In this document: in pieces, positions 17,483 through 26,545 of the stretch
Layout: each line of letters starts with the position of its first letter
Numbering within the stretch: position 1 is the first letter of the stretch
NCBI RefSeq assembly: GCF_050433505.1
Contig: NZ_JBNPXC010000001.1
Location: forward strand, 744,001-808,000
Direction: 5' to 3'
Source: Methanobacterium_D oryzae
Lineage (GTDB): Archaea; Methanobacteriota; Methanobacteria; Methanobacteriales; Methanobacteriaceae
Length of the DNA stretch: 64,000 bases
Notes under the pieces: model-generated
Database searches by the model: none
What the model was told of the DNA's origin: nothing
The model's input: the letters and a program-made list of their open reading frames with translations, nothing else
Translations under genes and position numbers: made by a program

Positions 17483-18643
17483 ATGATAATAATTGAAAAT
17501 GGGTTGGTTCTTTGTGGGGAGAATATGAATGCCCTAAAGGCAAATATTGCCATCGAGGATAATGAAATTATTGAAATTAGCAGAAATAAGTTTAATAAAG
17601 GCAAAAAAATTGATGCAAGTGGATGCATCGTAGCTCCAGCATTTATTAACTCTCATGTACATATGGGAGATTCCATAGCTCGTGATGTTGGTGATGGAAA
17701 GAGTATAGATGAGATTGTAAAGCCACCTAATGGTTTAAAACATAAAATATTGAGTGAATCAAGTCCTTCAAAAATAGTTATGGGAATGAAGCAGTCTATG
17801 AATGATATGCTTGCAAGTGGTACAACCACATTTGTTGATTTTAGAGAAGGAGGATTTGAAGGTATTCATTTAATAGATGAAGCTGCAAGGAATGTCCCTA
17901 TCCGAAAAATAGTCCTTGGAAGGCATGAATCATTTCATGATCCTGATACTAAAAAGGCAGATATCAAAAAAACCACTAAAACTCTTTTAGAATCATGTGA
18001 TGGTATAGGATTAAGTGGATTTGGTGAAATAGGGGATGAAATAACCAGTTTAATAACAAAAATCTGTAAAAAGCAGGGAAAAATTTCTGCAATTCATGTT
18101 GCTGAATATAAAGAATTACAAAAAGATTCTGTTGAACTAACGGGAAAGAGTGAAGTTCAAAGAGCGATAGATTCTGATTTTGACGTTTTAATTCATCTTA
18201 CAGCTCCAATTGGGAATGATTTAAAGTTATTGAGTGATAGCAACTGTTCTGTAGTTTGTTGTCCCAGATCAAATGGAACACTTTCAGTTGGGATTCCTCC
18301 AATAATGGACTTACTTAAACACAAAATAAATGTACTTCTTGGAACAGATAATATCATGTTTAACTCTCCAAATATGTTACGAGAAATGGAATATGCCTTA
18401 AAAATTACTCGTGGTTATTACAGAGAATATTTTTCACCGCTTGAAGTATTTAAAATGGCAACCATAAACGCTGCAAAAACATTTAATTTGAATACTGGCT
18501 CTATTGTAGAGGGTAAAGATGCAGATATGATCATTGTAAAAAAAATTTCTAATGATCCTTTACTATCAATTATTAACCGGACAGAGCTAAAAGATATCAA
18601 ATATTCAGTTACAAATGGTAATATTAAATATAACAAAATATAA
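17483..18643 (+). CDS. Amidohydrolase-superfamily deaminase (TRZ/ATZ, SAH/5'-deoxyadenosine deaminase-like)
   Basis: 386-residue metal-dependent hydrolase of the cytosine/SAH deaminase group. Metal ligands are visible in NSHVHMGD, in HVAEY in mid-protein, in VLIHLTAP and in LLGTDN near the end, with the C-terminal beta-sandwich motif VEGKDADMIIV. Substrate unknown; salvage of adenosine-type by-products of SAM enzymes is a reasonable guess. ATG 17483 is preferred over the TTG at 17474, though no strong ribosome site is present. Located upstream of the stress-protein pair. Confidence 0.8.
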   Translation: MIIIENGLVLCGENMNALKANIAIEDNEIIEISRNKFNKGKKIDASGCIVAPAFINSHVHMGDSIARDVGDGKSIDEIVKPPNGLKHKILSESSPSKIVMGMKQSMNDMLASGTTTFVDFREGGFEGIHLIDEAARNVPIRKIVLGRHESFHDPDTKKADIKKTTKTLLESCDGIGLSGFGEIGDEITSLITKICKKQGKISAIHVAEYKELQKDSVELTGKSEVQRAIDSDFDVLIHLTAPIGNDLKLLSDSNCSVVCCPRSNGTLSVGIPPIMDLLKHKINVLLGTDNIMFNSPNMLREMEYALKITRGYYREYFSPLEVFKMATINAAKTFNLNTGSIVEGKDADMIIVKKISNDPLLSIINRTELKDIKYSVTNGNIKYNKI

Positions 18644-18689
18644 GGCATAATCTTCAGTTTTTAGGGATAAGAAAAAGGAGATGAACTTC

Positions 18690-19136
18690 ATGTATAAAAA
18701 AATTTTATTACCAACAGATGGTTCTGAGAGCGCAGAAAGGGCAGCAGAACATGCTTTTCGATTTGGAAGTAGAGTTGGTGCTGAGATCATAGTTTTAAAT
18801 GTAATTGAAACGCCACGATTTACAGGGATTAGACCTACTGATGAAGATGAATTAAGAAGTAACTTAGAGCAAGAAGGACAAAAATCATTTGATAGAATTT
18901 CAGACAAATTAACTGGTTTTAGAAGTGGTGAAAAATGCGAAAAAGAAGTTAGATTAACTTTTAAGTTTAAGGAAGGTTCTCCTGCCGATACAATACTTAA
19001 AACAATAGGCGAAGAGGGTATTGAATTAGTAGTAATGGGAACATCAGGAAAACGTGGATTAGACAGGTTTTTACTGGGAAGTGTGGCTGAAAATACAATG
19101 AGATCAGCTCCATGCCCTGTTTTAGTCGTACGTTAA
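18690..19136 (+). CDS. Universal stress protein (UspA family), copy 1
   Basis: About 148-residue UspA-fold protein. It begins MYKKILLPTDGSESAERA and ends with the ATP-binding signature VMGTSGKRGLDRFLLGSVAENTMRSAPCPVLVV (G-2x-G-9x-G-S/T). The start is ATG 18690; an ATG at 18681 is abutted by the GGAG and cannot use it, whereas 18690 has correct spacing. A second, closely related copy follows about 100 nt downstream. Confidence 0.9.
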   Translation: MYKKILLPTDGSESAERAAEHAFRFGSRVGAEIIVLNVIETPRFTGIRPTDEDELRSNLEQEGQKSFDRISDKLTGFRSGEKCEKEVRLTFKFKEGSPADTILKTIGEEGIELVVMGTSGKRGLDRFLLGSVAENTMRSAPCPVLVVR

Positions 19137-19237
19137 CATTTGATAGTTTGTAAATAAAACTAATTCAGTTTATATAATAATAAATCCATAAATATTAAAA
19201 TATGTAAATGAGCAATATTATCCTAAGAGGTGAACTC

Positions 19238-19687
19238 ATGTATAAAAAAATTTTATTACCAACAGATGGTTCTGAGCATGCAAACAAAGCTGCAGAACAA
19301 GCAATTTGGGTTGCAAAACAAAGTGGCGCAGAACTTATGGTTATAAATGTTATTGAAACATCTTCATTGGTAGGATTACCTGCAGAAGACCTTATAGTTC
19401 GAATTAGAGAAATGCTTAAAGAAGAAGGGCAAAAATCACTTGAAAAAATTTCAGATATGGTAGCGGCAAGTAAAGTAGAAGATCCATGCCAGAAAGATGT
19501 TAAATTAACTTTAGATATTAAAGAGGGTTCTCCATCAGATGTTATAGTTAAAACAGTTAAAGAAGAAGGTATAGATCTTGTTATAATGGGAACTTCAGGA
19601 AAACACGGATTAGATAGATTTTTACTAGGAAGTGTAACTGAAAATGTAGTAAGATCGGCTTCATGTCCTGTTTTAGTTGTACATTAA
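19238..19687 (+). CDS. Universal stress protein (UspA family), copy 2
   Basis: About 149-residue paralogue of the preceding gene with the same ATP-binding end (MGTSGKHGLDRFLLGSVTEN). The first 39 nt of the two coding regions are identical, as are long stretches near the 3' ends, pointing to a fairly recent tandem duplication or gene conversion. GAGGTGA lies 5 nt before ATG 19238; the in-frame ATG at 19208 would bury that site. Stress role inferred from the family. Confidence 0.9.
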   Translation: MYKKILLPTDGSEHANKAAEQAIWVAKQSGAELMVINVIETSSLVGLPAEDLIVRIREMLKEEGQKSLEKISDMVAASKVEDPCQKDVKLTLDIKEGSPSDVIVKTVKEEGIDLVIMGTSGKHGLDRFLLGSVTENVVRSASCPVLVVH

Positions 19688-19748
19688 TTTTTAAATTAAA
19701 AACAATTTTAAACATACTTAATTCTATTTAATATTAGTTGGTGTAACA

Positions 19749-20585
19749 ATGCGTATTAAAGAAGTAATGTCAGAGGATATACACTATATACAAGTTCCAG
19801 GAAATCGTGCAAATGCTTTGGAACTAATGAGGGAAAAAAACGTATCAGGATTACCTGTTGTAAAATCTGGAACAAAAAAGCTTGTAGGAATAGTGACAAG
19901 ATCAGATCTTGTGCAGAATCCAGATGAGGAGCAGATCGCCCTTATAATGACTAGAAATTTGGTAACAACTACTCCTGATGATGATATTAAAGATGCAGCG
20001 CAAAAAATGATAAAAAATAATATAAGAAGAGTTCCAGTAGTTCAGGATGAGGAACTGGTAGGTATAGTCACTGCATTTGACTTAATAGAAAATGCATTAT
20101 CAAAGCTGGACATTGAAGATCCAGTTAAAGAATATACTCTTAAAAATATTCCTACAACATGGGATATGACTCCTCTAAATGTAGCTTTTGAAATAATGAG
20201 ATATTCTGGTCTCAAAGTGCTTTTAGCTTTAAATAAAGATGGTAAATTGTCAGGAATACTCACTGAAACTGATTTTATAAATGAAAGTGAAATAGTCTCA
20301 GAAAGAACAGTTCATAATACTTCAGTAGGTACAGAAGGAGATAAGTGGTCATGGGACAGTGCAAATGTGCTCTATGTCATAAAAAATCATCTTAAATTCT
20401 CTGATAAATCAGTTAAAGACGTTGCAGCAACAGAGTTAATCTTAGCCACTACAAGAACCACAGTAACTGAATGTGCAAATAAAATGAGACACCATAATAT
20501 CGAACAGATACCAGTAATAGACGTTGAAGGTGAACTTGCAGGACTTGTAAGAGCAACCGATCTAATAAAAGCCATTAAGGATTAA
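19749..20585 (+). CDS. Four-CBS-domain protein
   Basis: 278 residues made of four CBS motifs, that is two Bateman modules: MRIKEVMSEDIHYIQ, IALIMTRNLVTTTPDD, a third degenerate unit near PLNVAFEIMRYSGLKVLLAL, and SVKDVAATELILATTRTT with the final IEQIPVIDVEGELAGLVRATDLIKAI. Such proteins sense adenine nucleotides or SAM. The next gene begins 1 nt after the stop, so the two are probably co-translated partners. Confidence 0.88.
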   Translation: MRIKEVMSEDIHYIQVPGNRANALELMREKNVSGLPVVKSGTKKLVGIVTRSDLVQNPDEEQIALIMTRNLVTTTPDDDIKDAAQKMIKNNIRRVPVVQDEELVGIVTAFDLIENALSKLDIEDPVKEYTLKNIPTTWDMTPLNVAFEIMRYSGLKVLLALNKDGKLSGILTETDFINESEIVSERTVHNTSVGTEGDKWSWDSANVLYVIKNHLKFSDKSVKDVAATELILATTRTTVTECANKMRHHNIEQIPVIDVEGELAGLVRATDLIKAIKD

Positions 20586-20586
20586 G

Positions 20587-21009
20587 ATGTCGAATTCATT
20601 ACTTCTTAAAATAGCATCACAAAATGGAAACATCAAGGTTGTTTCCAAAAATGGCGGGGAAGTTTCTGTTAAAACAGTACTATTGAAATTAGTCATGGGA
20701 TACTGTTGGTGGGCAAATGTTCCAGTAGTTGAGACAATATTCAATGTACTTGAGGAAACAATCAAAAATACCCTAAAAGATGTTTATGATTATACTGATC
20801 TTACAATAGACTATGATTATAGAGCAAATGATCTCTTGGAAGATGCTACTCTGATTGAACTCTTCATAAATAGTTTAGAAGTAGATGGGGAAGAAATAGA
20901 AATAAATGGACGATATTTGTCACTTGAGGGTGAAGAAAATAGAGGATTCTGGCAAAAAATTATGAGCTCTAGAAGGAAAATTGAAGAAAATGTACATAAA
21001 AAACTTTAA
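20587..21009 (+). CDS. Conserved hypothetical protein coupled to the CBS gene
   Basis: 140-residue soluble acidic protein I cannot assign. It starts with ATG one base after the CBS-protein stop. Noticeable is YCWWANVPVVETIFNVLEETIKN, a tryptophan-rich patch, followed by an acidic stretch and a basic end. The tight coupling suggests that it works with, or is regulated by, the CBS protein. Confidence 0.65.
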   Translation: MSNSLLLKIASQNGNIKVVSKNGGEVSVKTVLLKLVMGYCWWANVPVVETIFNVLEETIKNTLKDVYDYTDLTIDYDYRANDLLEDATLIELFINSLEVDGEEIEINGRYLSLEGEENRGFWQKIMSSRRKIEENVHKKL

Positions 21010-21019
21010 ATATTTCTTT

Positions 21020-22072
21020 TTAAATTGATTGTCTTCTAATACTTGGTAAAATCTCAGTTAATAATTCTTCTGCATCTTCTTTATCTATAACACGTCTTGC
21101 AACAATTTTCCCAGTTCTAAAGATAGTTATATTTCTCCCCCCTGTTTCGAGCATTGCAATCCCCATTTCCTCGGAACACTTAGGAGATCCTAATCCTTCC
21201 AGTTCTGCACATGTATTTTTAATATCTATTCCGTAGGGCAGTTCTGTTTCAAACATAATTTTGTTTTTTTCATCTTTACATGGAGTATAAATTACTAATT
21301 CTTTTTCGGGTTCTCCATATCCACTAATATCTAATGCAACCCGTTTAAAACCAACAGCTTTAAGTTCTGAATTTAAATGATTTAATGTGCCTTTATTTAG
21401 AAGTTTATCTATATTTCCAACTTCGATCCTTGCAATATCATTATCATCTCGAACCCTTACAGGATCTCCTACTATATTTTTAATTAAAGACTCTGCATAA
21501 CTTATCCTATTAATTTTTTTCGGAGTTATCTCATTATATCTTGATATTCTGGTTGCAAAACAAGTTGTTGATTTTGAATAAGATATGTCAAGCTTTTCAA
21601 GGGTTTTTCTCACATCGTCAGCTGTAAAACCAGCATATACTAAAGGACTTACTATATTTTTTTCGTAATTAACCATTATGCCCGGTCTATCTTCCAATAA
21701 ATCACTGATATTTGTACCATCAGCAATTATATCAAATCCTCGTTTTTCTGCAGCATCCTGTAACTTACTATACATTATACTTTTACAAATAAAACAGCGG
21801 TTAGGCTGATTAGATTTAAAAGCTTCATTTTCAAGGAAATCTTCTTTTATCACTTCATGAGGAATTCCTATTTTACTTGTGATTTCTTTCGCATTTCCTA
21901 TACAATCGGGAGGTAGAACTCCATTATCTATAGTTATGGCAAGTGTTTCTTTACAAACATCATTTGCTATTTTTGCAAGGAGAGTGCTGTCTGCTCCTCC
22001 AGAAAATCCAATAAGAACTTTTTTATCTTTAAGATATTCTTTTAGTTTTTCCATTTTTTGTTCAAGGTTCAT
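21020..22072 (-). CDS. larE: LarE-like ATP-dependent sulfurtransferase with extra C-terminal domain
   Basis: PP-loop ATPase of the LarE family. LarE activates a substrate carboxylate with ATP and donates sulfur from a cysteine. The PP-loop is VLIGFSGGADSTLLA (about residues 35-49); CFICKSIMYSKL carries candidate sulfur-donor or cluster cysteines; SKSTTCFATRISRYNEIT is the conserved LarE end. Normal LarE proteins are about 270 residues; this is 350, with about 75 extra residues after SGYGEPEK that contain two more cysteines (NTCAELEGLGSPKCSEE). GGATGAG precedes ATG 22072. tfuA lies immediately upstream. True substrate unknown. Confidence 0.78.
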   Translation of the reverse strand: MNLEQKMEKLKEYLKDKKVLIGFSGGADSTLLAKIANDVCKETLAITIDNGVLPPDCIGNAKEITSKIGIPHEVIKEDFLENEAFKSNQPNRCFICKSIMYSKLQDAAEKRGFDIIADGTNISDLLEDRPGIMVNYEKNIVSPLVYAGFTADDVRKTLEKLDISYSKSTTCFATRISRYNEITPKKINRISYAESLIKNIVGDPVRVRDDNDIARIEVGNIDKLLNKGTLNHLNSELKAVGFKRVALDISGYGEPEKELVIYTPCKDEKNKIMFETELPYGIDIKNTCAELEGLGSPKCSEEMGIAMLETGGRNITIFRTGKIVARRVIDKEDAEELLTEILPSIRRQSI

Positions 22073-22130
22073 AAACTCATCCTTATATCTATAAGTGGTT
22101 AAATTAATTTAAATTAATGTTATAACAGAT

Positions 22131-22772
22131 TCATAAGCTTTTAATATACTTTATAACATCAATAGCGTCCTGTTTTTTAATATTTACTCCATGTTCATCT
22201 AAAAATTTATTAATTTCATCAATCTTTTCTTTTTCAATATCGACATTATTAAAAACATGGTTATATGTCCTTTTTGGATAATAAATAGATTTAGCAACTT
22301 CAAGCAATTTAGAAAACTCTTCTTTTGATATTATGTCATTATCAACCATTCTTTTGAAGTTATATTCCATACTAACAAGCGGTTCTGAAAGCTGTTCTAA
22401 ATTAATTGGATTAATAGTAACAGCCACATCATCATCAGATTCAATCAAGCCGTCCTTATATTGATTATAAACATAACCTATTCCAATCATCCCGAAATCA
22501 TCAAGTTCAGAAGCTCGAAGAGCGCCCATACTAGCGCCACCTACAATAATTATGTCTTTTTTAAGAGCGGCTAATATCTCGCGGTGTGAAACTGCGGGTT
22601 GTTGATGGAAAACTCCATCTATAATGCCTATTATATCTGGATTATCATTTAAAGCAGTTATTATATCTCCTCTTTTAATAGGGGGACGATAATCCGCATC
22701 TAAAATATTCCTTGCTTCATCTCCATGCAATGAAGGCCCAGTAAATATTATAATCTTTTTTTTAGAAAGCAA
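22131..22772 (-). CDS. tfuA: TfuA-like protein, McrA glycine thioamidation partner
   Basis: 213-residue protein of the TfuA family. With YcaO, TfuA homologues install thioglycine in the alpha subunit of methyl-CoM reductase; TfuA is thought to deliver sulfur. Family features are FTGPSLHGDEARNILDADY, PPIKRGDI, GIIDGVFHQQPAVSHREI and GGASMGALRASEL. The start is TTG at 22772 with GGAG 7 nt upstream; there is no early ATG. No ycaO gene is in the window. It is followed by the LarE-like gene, another sulfur-transfer enzyme. Confidence 0.85.
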   Translation of the reverse strand: MLSKKKIIIFTGPSLHGDEARNILDADYRPPIKRGDIITALNDNPDIIGIIDGVFHQQPAVSHREILAALKKDIIIVGGASMGALRASELDDFGMIGIGYVYNQYKDGLIESDDDVAVTINPINLEQLSEPLVSMEYNFKRMVDNDIISKEEFSKLLEVAKSIYYPKRTYNHVFNNVDIEKEKIDEINKFLDEHGVNIKKQDAIDVIKYIKSL

Positions 22773-22856
22773 CGCCTATCTCCAAAACAATTATTAATAT
22801 ACTACTTGTGGATTACTCTATAAAAATTTTCTTATGAAATATCAAAATTAATATAA

Positions 22857-23339
22857 TTATTTTCCACCACAGATTTCATGATGGAGCTTAACAAGTCTGG
22901 GAATTGAAGGATGATTTTTTCCAAGTCTTTCTTCCCATTTAGTAATTACAAAATCCAAATCAACTTCTTTATCCCAATGAATAAGATTATCAGCATGTGC
23001 AACAATTTTTTCTTCTAAAGAAAGAGGCATATAATCTTTTGGGGGTAAGCCAAGTAACTTTGCTTCTTCTTTAGGAATACCTGCACCAATATGCCTTAAA
23101 GCTATATTCGCAACTTCATTAGAAAATCCTATGTCTTTTAATATTCCTGCACCTACTATTGCATGATCTATGCCATTTGTTTTGCATCTGCCAATATCAT
23201 GAAGTAGAGCGCCTGTTTTTACAAGATCAATATTAATATCAAAATTAGAAGATAATTTTAAGGCTTTTTTACAAACAGCCTTACTATGTTTAATTAAATG
23301 ATCAGGGCAATTTAAATTCTTTAAAATTTCAATATTCAA
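22857..23339 (-). CDS. HD-domain phosphohydrolase (TIGR00295-like)
   Basis: 160-residue archaeal HDIG-type protein. The metal-binding HD motif is GALLHDIGRCKT, followed by HAIVGAGIL and a C-terminal KLHHEICGG. It matches a small archaeal HD family of unknown substrate. The start is TTG at 23339 with an AGAGG-type site upstream. It lies between tfe and tfuA on one strand, so co-transcription is likely. Confidence 0.82.
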   Translation of the reverse strand: MNIEILKNLNCPDHLIKHSKAVCKKALKLSSNFDINIDLVKTGALLHDIGRCKTNGIDHAIVGAGILKDIGFSNEVANIALRHIGAGIPKEEAKLLGLPPKDYMPLSLEEKIVAHADNLIHWDKEVDLDFVITKWEERLGKNHPSIPRLVKLHHEICGGK

Positions 23340-23379
23340 ATCTTTGCCCTCTTAAATTTAAAATGTAATGAAATTAAAA

Positions 23380-23919
23380 TTAGCTCATTTGTTCCCGTAA
23401 TTCTATAATTTTTGAAGAGTTATCTTGATATTCAAGTTTTTGTTCACATTCAGGGCACATGAAATTATGTTCTGATGCTTCTTCAAAGTTGTATCTGCAT
23501 CCATTAATACATGCAAAGAACATATTGTCCTCTTCATATGCAAGATATTCCTCCATTTCTCTGGAATTTTCCTCATAATTCTGGGCAATGGTTTTAATTA
23601 CTCTTTCTTTTTCAAATGTCCAGCTATAGGTATACCATTGAGTTTCGGGATCTTTACTTCGTTTGTAACTTGCAATTCCAGCGTCATATAGTTTATATAA
23701 AATTCTTCTTACTATATTTAGCCTTAATTCTATTTCTTCAGAAATCTCTTCATCAGTCAATTTACCCTCTAGGAGACATTTAATAATAGAAATACTGTTT
23801 TCATTATCTTTAGTAATATCATGGATAAATTCTTGGACTAAAGGTTCATTTAGAATCTCTACTCCTTCTTTAGATAGGGAAGATTTAAGTATTTCTTGAG
23901 TTACAGGGCCATTAATCAT
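23380..23919 (-). CDS. tfe: Transcription initiation factor TFE (alpha)
   Basis: Archaeal TFE-alpha, which helps open promoters with TBP and TFB. 179 residues: N-terminal extended winged helix (about residues 20-105, with LTDEEISEEIELRLNIVRRI) and a C-terminal zinc ribbon CINGCRYNFEEA...FMCPECEQKL. In the ribbon the first pair is C-x3-C rather than C-x2-C. A clear GGAGG lies 6 nt before ATG 23919. It heads the minus-strand group with HD, tfuA and larE. Confidence 0.93.
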   Translation of the reverse strand: MINGPVTQEILKSSLSKEGVEILNEPLVQEFIHDITKDNENSISIIKCLLEGKLTDEEISEEIELRLNIVRRILYKLYDAGIASYKRSKDPETQWYTYSWTFEKERVIKTIAQNYEENSREMEEYLAYEEDNMFFACINGCRYNFEEASEHNFMCPECEQKLEYQDNSSKIIELREQMS

Positions 23920-24194
23920 TTTTTTCCTCCATTAATATTTGAATATTTTAAATAACTTTTAGTTCATGTATAAATGATAACAATGCTACTTTGGCGTTAT
24001 TTAAGGTCAAATATTTTTTATTTAACACGTATTGCGAAAAACACTGATAAAAGAACTGAATTCCAAATTTTTTTCAAGATATTTTGAAAGTGATATATCT
24101 TGATGTTACTATGTATTATTGTTTTACTACTATTTAATTATTTTGATGTAACAATATTGATCATGGTGAACAATGATGCCAGTGGAAGTAATAA

Positions 24195-25037
24195 TTATTC
24201 AAGCTTCCTTAGGATAACTGCAGGCATATGTTCAATTGAATCCAACATCTCAATTGTTATTTCATCAATTTCTCCATCGAATGTATTTCCCATATCATAG
24301 ACAGTTTTCATGCTGTATTCATTTTGATTTTGGTAATCATCAGCAATTTTAGCAACTTCAATAATTTCTTTTAATTCATATTTTTTAGAAACTGCAAGGG
24401 GAGTAGGACCTATAATTTTGCCGAATCTTCCTAAAAAATAACCAAAAATTCCGAAATCGGCTTTAATTCCTTTTGCAGCAAGGGGTAAAGAAGTAAAAAA
24501 TTTCCCAAAAAGCTTGTAAGTTGCATCTGTGTCAATTATTACCACAACAACTTCTTTTCCATAATTTTTAGATATTTTCCCAGCAATATCTACCACTACT
24601 TCTTCGGGTTTATCGGGTAAGAAGGAAACATAAGGCCCTGGAGCATTACTTAAATCAATACCTGCCTCTGAAGCAGGTTTCAAGGCGTGTTTTAAACCAT
24701 AATATTTTAAAACCACTTCTTTATGCGATCTGGCTTCTCTAGGTAAATTTCTTAAATTTTGGATAGTTCTCTTTTTAATACCCAGAACCGGCCCAAGAAA
24801 ATAGCCCCAAACGTATTTTGCCCATATATCAGCAAGAAAAATTGCAAGATATGATGATTTAAATTTAGATTCATCCACAAGTCTGCCCTGTGATATGGCT
24901 ATAGGTGTCTCTGAAATCACAAGAAAGTCATTGTCTTTTAATAAATCCTTTGAATTTTCAATTATCATATCATAGGATTCGTTTGGTTTAATATAACCAG
25001 TTTTTATAGGTATAACTTTATATTTTGAATCTTTCAT
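24195..25037 (-). CDS. CofE-like F420 gamma-glutamyl ligase-family protein
   Basis: 280-residue protein resembling coenzyme F420-0:L-glutamate ligase: N-terminal IPIKTGYIKPNESYDMIIE, LKDNDFLVISETPIAISQGRLVD, and the later VVVVIIDTDATYKLFG. It is longer than typical CofE (about 250) and contains an insertion with aromatic-rich LADIWAKYVWGYFLGPVLG. It is therefore more likely a paralogue with a related ATP/GTP-dependent ligase activity than CofE itself. About 275 nt separate it from tfe, and nothing else was seen in that gap. Confidence 0.7.
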   Translation of the reverse strand: MKDSKYKVIPIKTGYIKPNESYDMIIENSKDLLKDNDFLVISETPIAISQGRLVDESKFKSSYLAIFLADIWAKYVWGYFLGPVLGIKKRTIQNLRNLPREARSHKEVVLKYYGLKHALKPASEAGIDLSNAPGPYVSFLPDKPEEVVVDIAGKISKNYGKEVVVVIIDTDATYKLFGKFFTSLPLAAKGIKADFGIFGYFLGRFGKIIGPTPLAVSKKYELKEIIEVAKIADDYQNQNEYSMKTVYDMGNTFDGEIDEITIEMLDSIEHMPAVILRKLE

Positions 25038-25136
25038 AGTGTAACTCTTAAAATGATTATAGATAATTTAGAAATTGGATTAAATTTATATTTTCAAACT
25101 TAATTAATTTAATGTATACTTTAAGGAGAAATAAAA

Positions 25137-25820
25137 ATGCAGAAACATGATAATGCTTCAGCTCATCTTTCAAAAGAATATGATTCAAAAATACACAGTA
25201 CAATACCTTATTATGAAAATTTTCATCAGGAAATCATTAATTTAATCAAATCAATGGATATTGAATCAAATACATGGTTAGATACTGGCTGCGGCACGGG
25301 TACATTTGTCCAAAAAGCACTAATGTCTTTTAAAAATACACAATTTATACTGGCAGATCCATCTGAAGGAATGCTAAATGAATCAAAAGAGAAGTTAGCA
25401 GAATATGGGGAAAGAATAAAGCTCTTAGAGCCAATTCCAAGTCAAAAAATTTCTATAAAAGAAAAAATGGATATAATTACAGCTATTCAATCACACCATT
25501 ATATGTCTAAAGAATAAAGATATGAAGCTACAAAATCTTGTTACAATCTTTTAGATAAAAAGGGGATTTATGTAGTTTTTGAAAATATCAAACCCATTAC
25601 AGAAAAAGGAATTGAAATTGGAAAAGAATACTGGAAAAACTTCCAAATTTCGAAAGGAAAGGAAATAATAGAAGCAGAGAATCATATTGAAAGATTTGAT
25701 TTGGAATATTTCCCCATAACAGTTGAAGAACACTTATTTTTACTTAGAAAGTGTGAATTTAGTGTTGTTGAAATGTTCTGGTATTCTTATATGCAAGCTG
25801 GATTTTACTGCATTAAATAG
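25137..25820 (+). pseudogene. Class I SAM-dependent methyltransferase interrupted by in-frame TAA
   Basis: One continuous frame of 227 codons encodes a methyltransferase, but codon 127 (25515-25517) is TAA. Before it are the SAM motif WLDTGCGTGTFVQKA and LADPSEGML; after it the same frame continues as RYEATKSCYNLLDKKGIYVV, FENIKPITEKG and FWYSYMQAGFYCIK to a TAG at 25818. The context SKE-stop-RYEA suggests a GAA-to-TAA change of a single base. TAA is not a selenocysteine or pyrrolysine codon, so a nonsense mutation or sequencing error is the likely cause. An ATG in good AAGGAG context starts the gene. Confidence 0.85.
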
Positions 25821-25830
25821 AAATAATTAA

Positions 25831-26523
25831 TTATCTTTCTCCTTTAATTGGGGGAGCCCAAACTTTAAGGTCAATTCCTTCAATAATTGCTCTTTTACCT
25901 ATAAGTTGAACAACAACACCAGAATGCACTTTCTGCATCATACAATGCCCTGGCAAGAATCTAACTGTTTCTCCAACTGCAGGAAGTGTTCCTTCAATTA
26001 TTCCTTCAAATCCACCAACCATACAAACTCCAATATCCTTAAAATCAAATTCTGCATCTTCATCAAGCCTATGGCATGGCCCAATTATATGAACAACTAT
26101 TAAACCATGATTTTCTTCAATTATTTCTGCAAAATGAATAATTGGACATCCAAGAGGCCGATATCTTATTATATCTCCCACTTTAAGCACATCTTTTGTA
26201 AAAGGAAATAAAGTTTCTCTACATGAATGCTCTTCTGGAAGAGAATTTAAAATAAAATCTGCCTCATATTTATCCAAAAGTCCCACTATTTTCTTTTCTT
26301 CTGGAATTAATTTCTCTTCTTTTAATAATGCCTCTAAATCCGTCTTATTTTCATTAAAAATTTCTTGAAGCATGAATCTGCATTCTTCAATTTCTGCTTT
26401 ATTTTCAAGAAGTGCTCTACCAAATTCTTCACATCGAGCAAAACCGCATACACCACAATTATATCCAGGAAGTAATTTTGAAACTCTTTCACGTTGATTA
26501 TAGGTGCTGGACTTAGTTGCCAT
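25831..26523 (-). CDS. [4Fe-4S] cluster-domain protein of the comA operon
   Basis: 230-residue protein with an N-terminal four-cysteine cluster motif YNCGVCGFARCEEF...EECRF (about residues 21-50), the pattern of the small Fe-S domain found with corrinoid and redox proteins. The rest is a beta-rich region with further conserved Cys and His (RPLGCPIIHFAEI, IGPCHR, LPGHCMMQKVHSG). GAGGTAAT precedes ATG 26523. It is last in the operon comA, ABC ATPase, GTPase, Fe-S protein. Function unknown; the company suggests metal-cofactor assembly or maintenance in methanogenesis. Confidence 0.75.
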   Translation of the reverse strand: MATKSSTYNQRERVSKLLPGYNCGVCGFARCEEFGRALLENKAEIEECRFMLQEIFNENKTDLEALLKEEKLIPEEKKIVGLLDKYEADFILNSLPEEHSCRETLFPFTKDVLKVGDIIRYRPLGCPIIHFAEIIEENHGLIVVHIIGPCHRLDEDAEFDFKDIGVCMVGGFEGIIEGTLPAVGETVRFLPGHCMMQKVHSGVVVQLIGKRAIIEGIDLKVWAPPIKGER

Positions 26524-26545
26524 CTTAAATTACCTCAATAATAAT

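Noticed and set aside
24100..24194. Coding region between tfe and the CofE-like gene
   Set aside because: The open frame there mainly runs antisense over the CofE-like gene end, has no ribosome site and resembles no known protein.
24195..25037. Genuine CofE (F420-0 gamma-glutamyl ligase)
   Set aside because: It is longer than CofE and has an aromatic-rich insertion, so it is annotated only as CofE-like.
25515..25517. Possible recoding (selenocysteine or pyrrolysine) at the methyltransferase stop
   Set aside because: The codon is TAA. Selenocysteine uses UGA and pyrrolysine uses UAG, so a nonsense change or sequence error is simpler.
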